Shown here: positions 10,096 through 20,274 of the stretch, one piece after another
Layout of the letters: each line of letters begins with the position of its first letter
Position numbering within the stretch: position 1 is the stretch's first letter
Origin: Saccoglossus kowalevskii
Taxonomy: Eukaryota; Hemichordata; Enteropneusta; Harrimaniidae
Length of the DNA stretch: 21,546 nucleotides
Direction of reading: 5' to 3'
Assembly: GCF_000003605.2 (NCBI RefSeq)
Contig: NW_003149768.1
Coordinates: forward strand, 288,316-309,861
Notes under the pieces: generated by a model
Told to the model about the DNA's origin: nothing
Seen by the model: the letters and a program-made list of their open reading frames with translations, nothing else
Databases searched by the model: none
Translations under genes and position numbers: made by a program

Positions 10096-10245
10096 TGGAG
10101 GTGTAGAACTAATTATAAACCTTATTGGAGGTGTATATAAACTACATGTGTATGTACATCTGAATAGAGATACAATTATATATACATGTATAACTATCTG
10201 GAGGTATATAACTTTATATACACCTAACTGCAGGTATATAATTAC
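10096..10245. repeat. Paired 30-bp repeats with GGAGGTGTATATAA core
   Basis: TGGAGGTGTAGAA starts at 10096, TGGAGGTGTATATAA at 10126, TGGAGGTATATAA at 10199 and TGCAGGTATATAA at 10229. The spacing is 30, 73 and 30 bp, so the array is two 30-bp-period pairs. The sequence between the pairs is TATA-rich. Confidence 0.5.
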
Positions 10246-12670
10246 ACATTGACCTCAAATATTGAACTGACCTCTGAATTGATAAATACAACAATTATGA
10301 GTGGGATAATTTGTTTTTGCTTTTGTGATTTTTTTGCACATTGTCGTAATATTGTTATTTTGTAAAGAATTTGTTTATTCCTTTTTTGATCCATGATGCT
10401 TGTGGTGGATGTTGTTTCTGTGGACAACCACTTTCATTGCCACCAGTTAATGGATTAATACGCTGACAGAATTGTGGTTATTGTTTTTATATTCAACACA
10501 AATATTTGCATCTCAACAAGATGCAGGATTAGAATTAATAAAAATGAAAATTTTTCAACTTTATAATCAAATAAATTGTTTACATAAATCAGTAAACAAG
10601 AAACATTGAAAAAAGTTAAAAGCTGCAAAACTGACAGTTGTGTTAAGTGGTAGTTGGTGATCGTAGTCTTTGGTAATTATTCAATAGAAGCAAAACAAAA
10701 TAGTTAATCAGATACTTCTATGTCTGGTTATATGAATGACTATCAAGGACTATGATTACCAGTTTCCATCTATCTACAATAAATATTGACAGTTTTGGTT
10801 AATAGGAAACAATTTTACAAAGCTTTCATCGTATAAAAACCCGGTAATAGACATTGGTTTGTAGAAATAATTCTTGTTATTATATCATGTAATATAACGT
10901 TGTGATGAGAAATATTTGGTGCAATTTTCCAGGTCCGTCCATTTTGTTGTAAAATCTGTAGAGGAGTTTGTTGTTTACATTATCACTCCAAAATGTTAGC
11001 ACGTCGCTCTGATGCCGAGGTTTGTATTATGGTGATGGTTCTAATTGGGTAGTATTTGTGAATGCCAAGGTGACTCAACTTTAACTTTCTGTCGTTTAAC
11101 ATGCATTACATTATCACCTTGTAGTACAGATAGAGTGTGTCTATATACAGTATGTACAAATCGGAATTCTTCATTGATTTGCATATATCCTTATATGGGC
11201 ATCATACAACATGACGCATATGTCACATGTGAGGGAAATGCAGAGATAAAAATTAACTGCGGTATCATGAAATGTATTTTGTACAAATTATGAATACGAG
11301 TTGGTTGCCTTTAACTGTACTTTATTTTCGCATTTTTCTCAGCATTGTATTTCAACCCATTTTACATGTATGTGTGTGACATTAACATATTACATTTTTT
11401 TGTATAAAATTACTTGTGTGTATATGTGTATTATTTCTGTTGATTTTGTTGATATTATTGTACATAATGCCATAGTTACAATAATCAAGAAGACTTACTT
11501 GGGCCCCGCTCACCGTAACTAATTAAATAATAACATCGCCCTTCCAGTGGCCCTCCCCTATTATAAGTGTACATGCCCTCTTCAGAACACGTATCTGGAA
11601 GTACAAAAATACTTACATTGGATATTGAGGGTTAGGGTTTGGGTTAGGGGCGGTGTGGATCTTGTTATATTTCTTGTAAAAAGCCAAGAATTTTAGAGAT
11701 TCATTTGTAAAATGAAATTTCAGAAGGAGATTAGCACAGCAGCGGTGTGATTCAAAACATCGGTGGCACACATATAGAAAAGATGTACATAGTGTGCTGC
11801 TCACACTTTCCTCTTGAAATTCATGAGGTATAAGTCAACATTTCGGGAAAATGATTCTTAAATATTTGTCAGAAAATAGGTTTTGGGGGGCTAAATTTCG
11901 GCAAAAATTACCGGAAATGATATCCTTTCAGGTTGTTAATTTTTCTATAACATTCCATCACAAGTAAATACTTATTATGTGCAAAATTTACAAGACATAT
12001 AAAATACAAAAAGAGAATTTTCGTTGCTTATAAAGATGTCAGTGAATGTGCTTTATAAACACTCTGAAATCGATTACCACTGAACTTCCATGTCAATACA
12101 TAGACCTTTGAGATATTTCTAATGTCAAAGGTCAAAGTGATTATCTATTCAAATTCATATTGATATTACTTCAAGTCAAATCAATAATTTTATCACTTTT
12201 GATCTTTTTCTATGCTTCGGTACGTTCCAGAGCTATGTATATAGTAATATTTTAATGTTACTTTTATTAGAGACATGCTTTTCAGGGGAACTTAAAAACA
12301 AAAGTCTTAATAAAACAATCAGGTATTTATTTATTTTTGTATATTTCTTTTATTATTTTGTTATTATTACATATATCTTATTTTGTATTATAACTATCTT
12401 CACGTCACATTGTATAACATCTTTTGTATTTTCGCAACTACCAACACTTTAAAACTCTGCCTGCAAAATAAATACATTCAAATAAAATAAAGTAAATGAT
12501 TAAATACAAATTTTTGGAAAAATAAATGAGCGAAAAAAAACAAAATAAATTATGATCTTGTTTCAATCAGACTGGTTTGACCCAGTCATGGTGCTTAACT
12601 TGTTCATTATATCGTTCAATAACTTATGTTATTTCATGATTATGAAAAAAAATGAATTTTGGAGAAAAAA
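10246..12670. other. Gene-poor intergenic stretch
   Basis: No coding region is supported. Open frames at 11045-11293, 11301-11522, 11613-11804 and 12255-12452 are A+T-driven with no domain or conserved motif. Two small items are noted: a telomere-like patch at 11629-11650 and a 9-bp-stem hairpin at 12103-12133. Confidence 0.7.
11629..11650. repeat. Short telomere-like TTAGGG patch
   Basis: GGGTTAGGGTTTGGGTTAGGGG holds two TTAGGG units around one degenerate unit. TTAGGG is the common animal telomere repeat. At 22 bp this may be chance. Confidence 0.4.
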
Positions 12671-12673
12671 TGT

Positions 12674-13100
12674 CACAAATATATCGTCATATCAACTAAG
12701 TCTATACCAAGAATGGTCTTATTTGCACTAATAATTCACAAGATATTAACAAAATAGTTAAAAATTAATTAAATATGCAAATGAGCTAGTTAATTAAGTT
12801 GAACTCGATATTGCATAGCACATATTGTATATCGACAGATCAAGTAAGTCTATACAAGCCTTTGTCTCATTTGGACTATTAGTTCACAAGATATCAACAA
12901 AAAATTTAAATTCATTAAATATGCAAATGAGCTCATTAACTAAATTAAAACTCAATATTGCATAGCATATATCTTATATAGGCATATCAAGTCTCTACCA
13001 AGTTTGGTCTGATTTGGACTGTTAGTTCACAAGATATTAACAAGAATTCAAATTAATAATTAAATATGCAAATGAGCTCAAGAATTGATTCCTTGAAAAA
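12674..13100. repeat. Three ~145-bp tandem repeats, each with an ATGCAAAT octamer
   Basis: TTCACAAGATAT recurs at 12735, 12883 and 13026. ATGCAAATGAGCT recurs at 12775, 12921 and 13066, giving periods of 143-148 bp. Units also share an ATTGCATAGCA segment and an AAGTCT(A/C)TAC segment. They form the left part of the mobile element described at 12674-13581. Confidence 0.85.
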
Positions 13101-13581
13101 ATATATATATTTTCATATGTACCAGTGATCCAGGAATCTCAAAGAAATGATGATGGAAGCACCCAAAAAACTGGATTTTACAGGATTTTGATATTCAAAA
13201 TTGCCACCAGGCAGCCATATTTGATCCAATCAGGAAATAAATCCATGTGAATTTGTATACTCACTCACTGTGTCTTTGTACCTATCATTGAAATCAGTCA
13301 TGGCATCTCTGAGAAATATCAATGACAGACAAAAGCCATACTTAACAATCAATATGGCTGTCAGTCGGCCATACTTGATCATTTCAAAAAAAGTAAAACA
13401 ACCAGTGGGCCATATTTATCGAATCGGAAAATAAATTGACGTGCACATGTATGGTTGACCACTATGTCTTATTCCAAGTTTCAGAAAAAATTGGTCCAGA
13501 CATCTATGACAAATGACTCCGGACAGACTGACGAAAGCGAAACTACAAGCCCATTCTGGACTTTGTACGGGTGGGGCTAAT
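12674..13581 (+). mobile_element. Non-autonomous Helitron/Helentron-like element
   Basis: The block has three tandem units of about 145 bp at its left (12674-13100). A second repeated module follows, in which GCCATAT at 13214 and 13409 begin similar segments about 195 bp apart. The right end reads AAGCCCATTCTGGACTTT, then GTACGGGTGGGGCTAAT. AGCCC can pair with GGGCT, and the CTAAT at 13577-13581 fits the CTRRT end of Helitrons. No transposase or Rep/helicase is present. The left boundary is not defined and could lie as far left as about 12540. The assignment is inferred from layout rather than sequence identity. Confidence 0.5.
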
Positions 13582-13725
13582 AATATCAACTTTTCTGTAC
13601 TGTTGTAATTAATTATTCTGTCTTTATTATTAAATACGCCAGTGAACCAGGTAGATGCAGCATATTTTGTTATTTAGGGTTGCACTTTTACGTGATATGA
13701 GTAACGAAACTTTGTTGGTGGTGCC

Positions 13726-13871
13726 CAGGGGCGGATCCATCAAAATGTATTGGGGGAAGGTCTAACCCTATAGGTCGAAGACACGGGACCGTGCGATTCG
13801 GACGATGCTATGCGTAATCCAAATGCATTTTCATGCGTTTGGGGGACATGCCCCCTCTGGATCCGCCACTG
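13726..13871. mobile_element. 146-bp hAT-like MITE
   Basis: The left end is CAGGGGCGGATCC and the right end is GGATCCGCCACTG, which are inverted copies matching at 12 of 13 positions. The flanking octamers GTGGTGCC (13718-13725) and GTGGCGTC (13872-13879) match at 6 of 8 positions, consistent with a decayed 8-bp target duplication as made by hAT elements. G-runs near the left end pair with C-runs near the right. No coding sequence is present. Confidence 0.72.
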
Positions 13872-14678
13872 GTGGCGTCCCTCTAAATCTGACTTGTAAA
13901 AACATGAGAGACAGGGCACTTGATAGAGAATTAAAAGAAGAGAACATTATAGGAGAATTATAATCGTTAAAAAATCTAACTAAAACTAGTCGAAGGAAAA
14001 CATAATAGCAGCTGTATACACATGCGTGTGTAATGTATCGAATTTCATTCAAGATGAAACGTGACTACAATCATAAATGTAAACAAATCACGACAATTAA
14101 ATGATATAATTTATTCTTTGAGCTGTATTGGTGAAGATATAAATAAAAATGCCTTTTCAGAGAGCAGACCTATTTAAAATGCTGACCGGATTTATTGGGA
14201 TATTCATATCGTGACCATGGGATAATCGTTCGTTTCTTGTTGAATCAATGCACAGACGGTATATTCAAGTTCATTTTTGGTTCAGAAATGTGAATTTTAC
14301 TTTGAATATGCTGTACTTCATGATATTGGACATCCTGTCTCAACGAATATCTAGACATAGCAAGGAAGAATAGTTAGGTATAACTATAAGGTTATCTAAC
14401 ACTATACATGAATATGAAGTTAAAACTCAAATGGCAATATTCAAGAAAATACCACTAATCCGGAATAGTCCCCTTTGGAGGATGGCGTATTCCATAAAAA
14501 AGGTATACGGGGTTGTGGGCGACTGAGTATCATTTTGACACCATTAGGTATAGAAGTGGGTATCAATATTGACACGTTTATGGTCTAAAAGTGGGTTGTA
14601 TTTTTAAAATGCAAAGGTTCGAGAAATGTCAAAAAATTGCTGGGAAAACGCCTAAAATGTACTTTGGAAGTCGTCTGA
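13872..14678. other. Intergenic, no gene seen
   Basis: No supported coding sequence. From about 14460 the base composition becomes more G-rich (for example GGTATACGGGGTTGTGGGCG), which looks like an unclassified repeat joined to the LINE relic that follows. Confidence 0.5.
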
Positions 14679-15470
14679 GACCGTTTCCCAACATATAGTG
14701 CCGTACGTATTTTTGAACTCTTACCTGTTCTATATATTAAGATCAAACTTTTTGAATATTTACAATTACCTATTTTACTATACGCATCTGAGTTATGGGG
14801 TTTATCGGTTAAGACAGAAAAGTGGGACACTTGTGTTACTGAAAAATTCCTTCTAAAATATTGCAGGCTCATTTTAAAAAGTAATAATGGAAGTAGTACA
14901 ACAGGTTGTAGACTTGAAACTGGCAGGCTATTTTTAATTTCTAAGATTCAAATTCTAGCCGTTAAGTGCTACCAAAACATTAAAAACAATGGTCTATTTA
15001 ATTTAACTTCGATGCGGCTAGAGAACTTGAAAATCACTGCTGAATGCATTAACACAATTAAAGACCTGTACAATATTCAATTAAAGACCTGTACATTATT
15101 GATTTTCTGATTGTTTCTAGTAATGTACTCTATCAGAAAACTGAAAACCATTATACTAACATGTGAACTAATAATATCAGGAGACAAGATACAAAAATCA
15201 ATTCTTACAGACTACTTAAAAGTGATATTAGTCCAGCTAAATACCTACAACTGTTATTATTCTGTGGCAATAATTATCATGGATAACACACGAGATCAAT
15301 AAAGGCAAATTAAACGAAATGGTATATTGGAGAGTATTGTCTAATATCTAAATTATGACAAGATATTCAATTAATGTCTCAATTGAAACTCCAAATAAAA
15401 GTAGGTAGACACAAGAGAACTAAAATCCCATCAATGATAAATGTAGGACTGATGCTATTACAGCGATGAA
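14679..15470 (+). pseudogene. LINE (non-LTR retrotransposon) reverse-transcriptase C-terminal relic
   Basis: An open frame at 14679-15110 reads KLFEYLQLPILLYASELWGL, then KFLLKYCRLILK, LETGRLFLISKIQILAVKCY. This is the pattern just after the RT core of non-LTR elements (LFD..xxPILLYGSExWG...FCKxILxxxxxxxxELGRxPL). A second piece in another frame at about 15401-15433 reads VGRHKRTKIPS, matching the GRYKRPKIP-type motif that normally follows about 100 residues later. The frame is broken by TGA at 14676 and 15108 and by further stops and shifts. A 23-bp stretch (ATTAAAGACCTGTACA...) is duplicated at 15057-15100. There is no endonuclease or RT catalytic core in the window, so the copy is 5'-truncated. 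It is dead. Confidence 0.7.
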
Positions 15471-15850
15471 AGGTATATTATGTACGCTGAATTTACCAAA
15501 GAAATCCCCACTTTTCAGTCAGAAACCCATATCATAATTAATCACACTAACCATTCTAAACGAATTAGACACGTGACACGGTAACTGAAAGTGTTTTGAT
15601 AAACACAAACTGTATTATTTTTTTACTGTATGATCTTATGTTATTTTAAAGTTCTGTTTCTTTACTTCTTACCTTTCTTTTATTACTTACAGGTAAATAT
15701 GAATATGTAATTTTTAATACTGAATAAATGCCCGAATTATTTGCAGTAAATGACTGATGAGGAAGTATGTTGTTTATTTGTTGGCACGTTCAGTCGGTTT
15801 GTCGTAGTCACATTTCGGAAACTTTCTCGAACCACGAATCACTGTGAAGC
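15471..15850. other. Spacer before the TRIM-NHL gene
   Basis: No gene is seen. The last 100 bp are less A+T-rich and may be the 5' UTR or promoter of the TRIM gene. I cannot identify a TATA box or splice acceptor with confidence. Confidence 0.4.
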
Positions 15851-17812
15851 ATGGCAGCTAAAATATCTGTCGAAAAGATTGATGAAGATCTGCTGACATG
15901 TTCTGTTTGTTTGGAACGTTAAAAGAATCCAAAGATTTTACCATGTTACCATTCTTTCTGTGAACAGTGTTTGGTGAAGTTGAAAGGACCACGTGACACG
16001 ATTACATGCCCAAACTGCAGACAACGCCTTTCTGTGAGTAATATGCAACAACTTCCACCAAGTACGATAATTAATTCTGTCATAGATATTATTGAACAGG
16101 AAAGGCATCGAGGTGATAAAACATGCCATGGTTGTGAAGAAAACTCATCAACAAACAGGTGTGTAGACTGTGCTATGGATTTGTGTACAACGTGCACCAA
16201 AGTTCACAGTAAAATGCCAGTAAGTCAACATCATCGTATTATGACTATTGAAGAGTTTAAAAAGTTCAAATTAAGAGACAAACCGATATCATTGCTTGCA
16301 GTTCACTGTACATCTCATCAAGACAAACTTATTGAACTTTACTGTGAGAAATGCCAAGTACCAATCTGTCAGTTATGTTTGAGGTCAAATCACAAAGGTC
16401 ATACAGTGATCGACTTACAGGGGACTGCAGATACATTCTGTAAGATGGCAACGGATCACATAAAACTCTTGGAAGCAAAACACAGTGAAGCAAAAAAAAA
16501 GCAAAATAAATGCCACAAGACAATCAGAAGAATTAACAAAACAACATTTGCAACGAAAACAACAAATAAAACAACATTCACAGGAAACTATTGAGAAATT
16601 AACAAAAATAATAAAACAGGAAGAAAGCAGTCACTTGAGTAAATTAAAAACTGATTATGAAAAAATTAATGAGGAAATCAACAAAACAAGAAACCAGTAT
16701 GAAACAACTGAGGAACTACTGACAAGTACAATAACGTTTATAAACAATTTACTAGAATATAGCAGTGCTGCACAGCTGATGAAAACTAGTAAAGACACAA
16801 CAAATCAACTGGAAACTATGATGTCACTTGACACAACATGGAATGATAAAAATAAATCACTTCCACGGTTTTATCCTGGCGACATCACACTGAAAGGCAT
16901 GCTGGGAACATTTCAGTCTATGGAGGTAGATTCTGTCTCACATTCATATCAGCAAACACAAAAATCATCACATATCAATGCACCAATGAAATTAGAGAAA
17001 ACCATTGGGGGACGAGGTAAGGCACCAGGGATGTTTGTTACACCACTTGGAGTGAGCATCAATATATGTGGTGATATTGTGGTGGCTGATAATGGAATAA
17101 GAGAGTTCAGATTATATATATCTGTGGCACACCAAAGTCACAGTTTCAATTTACAGGATATAGTAAACCAGTCAGACCCATAGATGCAGCAGTATCAGTA
17201 GATAATACATACTTCATTACAGATGGGTCATGGGTACTCAATGAAGGAAATAATCAGGTGAGTGTATGTAATCAATATGGGAAGGTTATAAAGTGTTTTG
17301 GTGGGAAAGAATTACAGAATCTGTGTGGAATTGCTATCAACCATAATAATGGTATTGTATATGTGGTTGATAGAGATGCACATTGTATAAGATTATATGA
17401 AATAACAGGTTTTAAGTATATTAAGTCAGTTGGTAGTAAGGGTCAAGGGTCATGTCAGTTCAAATACCCACGGTTTATACTTATTAATAGTAAGGGATGT
17501 CTAATAGTCTCAGATGCAGGGAACGATCGTATTCAGGTTCTCACATCTGATGGTGTATTTATGTCTGCATTCAGTGGCCGTCCAAACGACAAGTTTAACT
17601 GCCCATGTGGAGTTACTACTGATAAGAATGATAATATTTATGTATGTGATTACAGCAACCATAGAGTGCAGATGTTTAACAGTAAAGGTGTATTTATAAC
17701 CAATATTTCTAGTGGTAGAGAAGTATTGCTTCGACCTACAGCTGCAGTAATTACTGATGATGGTAAAGTTGTAGTCACTGATTGCACGTATTGTATTAAA
17801 ATCTTTTCATAA
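15851..17812 (+). pseudogene. TRIM-NHL (TRIM2/3-like) E3 ligase gene with broken frame
   Basis: The ATG at 15851 has a strong context (AGCATGG). The uninterrupted length is 654 codons and there is no intron. The RING has all eight zinc ligands (C17, C20, C32, H34, C37, C40, C53, C56). B-box 1 spans C92 to H127/128. B-box 2 is C153, H156, C165, C168, C173, C176, H181, H184. A Q/K/E-rich coiled coil runs over about 195-310, and six NHL blades over about 383-653. The family acts as RING ubiquitin ligases, with the NHL propeller binding RNA or protein. Three lesions are seen. TAA at 15920-15922 falls in the RING between R23 and K25. One extra base occurs in an A9 run at 16492-16500. One base is missing near 17096-17099. 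The last two cancel, so the NHL frame is the original one. No filamin domain is seen between coil and propeller. It is a young pseudogene, or a real gene with errors in this sequence. Confidence 0.85.
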
Positions 17813-18203
17813 TGGAACAACGTTGTCTTTATGACTATATGTTTTTAATGATGTACAACTTAATTAAAAATTATTCCTTCATCTGATTGTGCAAATTAGA
17901 CATTTTAATATTGTGTAAACTGCAGAAATTGCTATGTTTGTGTATGACAGTTGGGAACTTTAGGGAATGGAGGATTTAGAAAAAAAAAAGTCCATTAGGA
18001 AAATTTTACAGGGGAATGTTTCTAATGGTGAACCACTTACTGAGCTCTTCTCTTTGAAATGTTTATTTTCAATAATTGTTTTGCATCTGTTGTACAAGTT
18101 GCATGGGACCCACATCATACACAGTGGTTTGTAGCAAATGTGGCAATTTAAAAGTAAAAATGATCACGTTCTCAAAGCTATAAACGACTTATATAGCAAA
18201 GGG

Positions 18204-18231
18204 ATAAACAACGAGGCATAAACAACGAGGA
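18204..18231. repeat. 14-bp tandem duplication
   Basis: ATAAACAACGAGGC is followed directly by ATAAACAACGAGGA, two units with one mismatch. Confidence 0.85.
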
Positions 18232-18444
18232 ACTTTAATGGTTTTTAAGGAAGACATAACAATTTCAAAGCAATAATTAAATATGCGAGTGAATTATTAA
18301 GACATAAAATTAAGGTTGAGATTGATTTAGTTGTAATGAATATTTTACCACTGTAAGGCATCAAACATTTGAAATCTTGGGAGGAGTGAACAATGTGACT
18401 CAAAGATGGAAGGGAAAGGTATATTAAGGGAAAAAATTGTCAGG

Positions 18445-18478
18445 CGTTGTTGTTGTCGTTGTTGTCGTCGTCGTCGTT
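18445..18478. repeat. GTT/GTC trinucleotide microsatellite
   Basis: About eleven tandem units switch between GTT and GTC, starting with GTTGTTGTTGTC and ending with GTCGTCGTCGTCGTT. Confidence 0.9.
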
Positions 18479-19152
18479 AATAATTGTTATTGTGTGCATA
18501 ATAACTTTACTAATTCTATTCCAAACTTCATCTAACTTGATCACCTTATTCATCAGTATAAAGTCTTCCCTGAGTTTGAACAACAGATGTTCTGTATGAA
18601 AATATCATGCAAAAATTGAGAAAATCTGATAATTTTTTTTGACTGTTTCTACTTGACTGATCACTGGTGATACACATCAAAGGTCACTGATCTCAGTGAT
18701 CTCATATGCATTGTTGTATGTGTTCAATGAAGCAAATCATTTATCTTGTAATAATATCCTTGGTAATGTATCCCCCAAATCCCATGGGAATACTATACTG
18801 GGTTTCAAAACCAACTCATGGAGAGATTTTGTGCACAATCTGATACACATTTGCAAACCTACCAATAAAATCTTTACAGAAAACAAGATGTCAGAAAATC
18901 AATATAAGCACTCCTATGAACTGGGTGCCAAACTTTGATCAAGATCTGAAGCTAATAGAAAATCTGTTTAGTTCAAAGTTATCAAATCAAAAACAATACA
19001 TAAAAAGCAAAACGTTGCATCCACATTTTGAAAAGAAAATTGTACTAAAATATATGTATTCTTTATTTGACAAACAGTTCATTTGACAAATGAAAACTCA
19101 CAGGAATATGTTTCAGCTATTAGAACAGAATGATAGAGTTTTTATAATACTA

Positions 19153-20272
19153 CCGTACTTCCCCGAGTATAAGCCCATGGGTCTGAACATGTAAAATCAG
19201 AAAAAATAAGGGATGGGCTTATACTCGAGGACCACCTCAGAAAAAATAATATTTTGGTGCGTTTAAAACTGTAACCATCTTCGCAGCCTCAAAGTATTAT
19301 CCAAATTACATTTTTCGTTCACAGCGAAAATATTACGTCTTTTTGATAAAACAAAAATGCAAAACGAGCCATCAATGATTTCAATGATGCTTTTTACAAT
19401 GAAGAAACAAATATGAACAAAAAACAAAAAAATTATTACAATACGGCTCACATACCGCCTGAATTTATGGTGCAACAATGGGTAGGGTCTGTGGGAGAAG
19501 GGTCGAAGGCAAGATCGTACGCAAACTCTCGATACAAAGCTATCCGTCATGGTTTCATCATAATTTGACCTGAACAACTTCCTTTGACCTATCAGGTCGA
19601 TCACGTCTTTCGTTAACCAATGAAAATGCTCTGTCACACAGTCGAAGTTTTCCGATTATTGACAAAGTATTTTTATCAACGCAATGCGGAAGTGTATTAC
19701 TGCGATGTTAAAATGCGATCTGTTATCATGGATTTCGACAAAATACGATAACTTTTTTCTCTAAAAGCTGTTGATTCGCAATTTTCGAAAGGTAAACTGA
19801 GGGCGAGGGAAGTATTTAAACCTTTCACGGCCGCCAACAAGTCATGTCGAAAAATAGTTTGCTCATTCACACCCCATTCACGATAGTCTCAGTGGACAAG
19901 ATTATTCGGAAAAGTAAAACAATGATAGTGACCAGGTCTTGACAATCACATTTTTGCCGTTTGAGAAACTACTAATCAAAAGAAATATGGATTATTTCAG
20001 TATTGCAACATCGGGGTTGATCCTGAGTGAATAACAGAATAGAAAACGTGCGAACTATGTACGTTCGCCCGCCGTGCACTCTGAAATAAATGCGAGTTTC
20101 CTCATAAAAGCTGGAACCAAACTGCTGTACCAATCATAATTTTTATGCAATGAAATACACTTTTTACATGCATATTTTAATAAATGTCGTCGACGCCCGG
20201 TAAAAACACCTTGGGCCTATACTAGAGGATGTTCAAAAACAGAGGGGTTGGCTTATACTCGGGGAAGTACAG
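19153..20272. mobile_element. 1.12-kb TIR DNA transposon, TA-flanked, non-autonomous
   Basis: The left end reads CCGTACTTCCCCGAGTATAAGCCCA. The right end, reverse-complemented, reads CTGTACTTCCCCGAGTATAAGCCAA. That is 23 of 25 matches. Both ends are flanked by TA (19151-19152 and 20273-20274), as expected for Tc1/mariner/pogo-type elements. Extra subterminal copies of the GGGCTTATACTCGAGG motif lie at 19215-19230 and 20213-20228. The interior has no transposase that I can recognise. A minus-strand frame of 124 codons at 19263-19637 is unassigned. The superfamily is inferred from the TA flanks only. Confidence 0.8.
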
Positions 20273-20274
20273 TA

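Larger units (their letters stand above)
17813..19150. other. Intergenic, no gene seen
   Basis: Downstream of the TRIM gene there is no AATAAA within 100 bp and no protein-like frame. The open stretch at 18696-18938 has no recognisable motif. A 14-bp tandem duplication lies at 18204-18231 and a GTT/GTC microsatellite at 18445-18478. Confidence 0.7.

Noticed and set aside
14585..14872. 95-codon minus-strand frame
   Set aside because: The plus strand of the same stretch reads as a LINE reverse-transcriptase C-terminus, so this is its shadow.
15938..16523. Minus-strand frames opposite the TRIM gene
   Set aside because: They are antisense shadows of the RING and B-box coding sequence.
19263..19637. 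124-codon minus-strand frame inside the TIR element
   Set aside because: I looked for pogo-type HTH or DDE features and found none. It has an odd run of hydrophobic residues from A/T-rich sequence.
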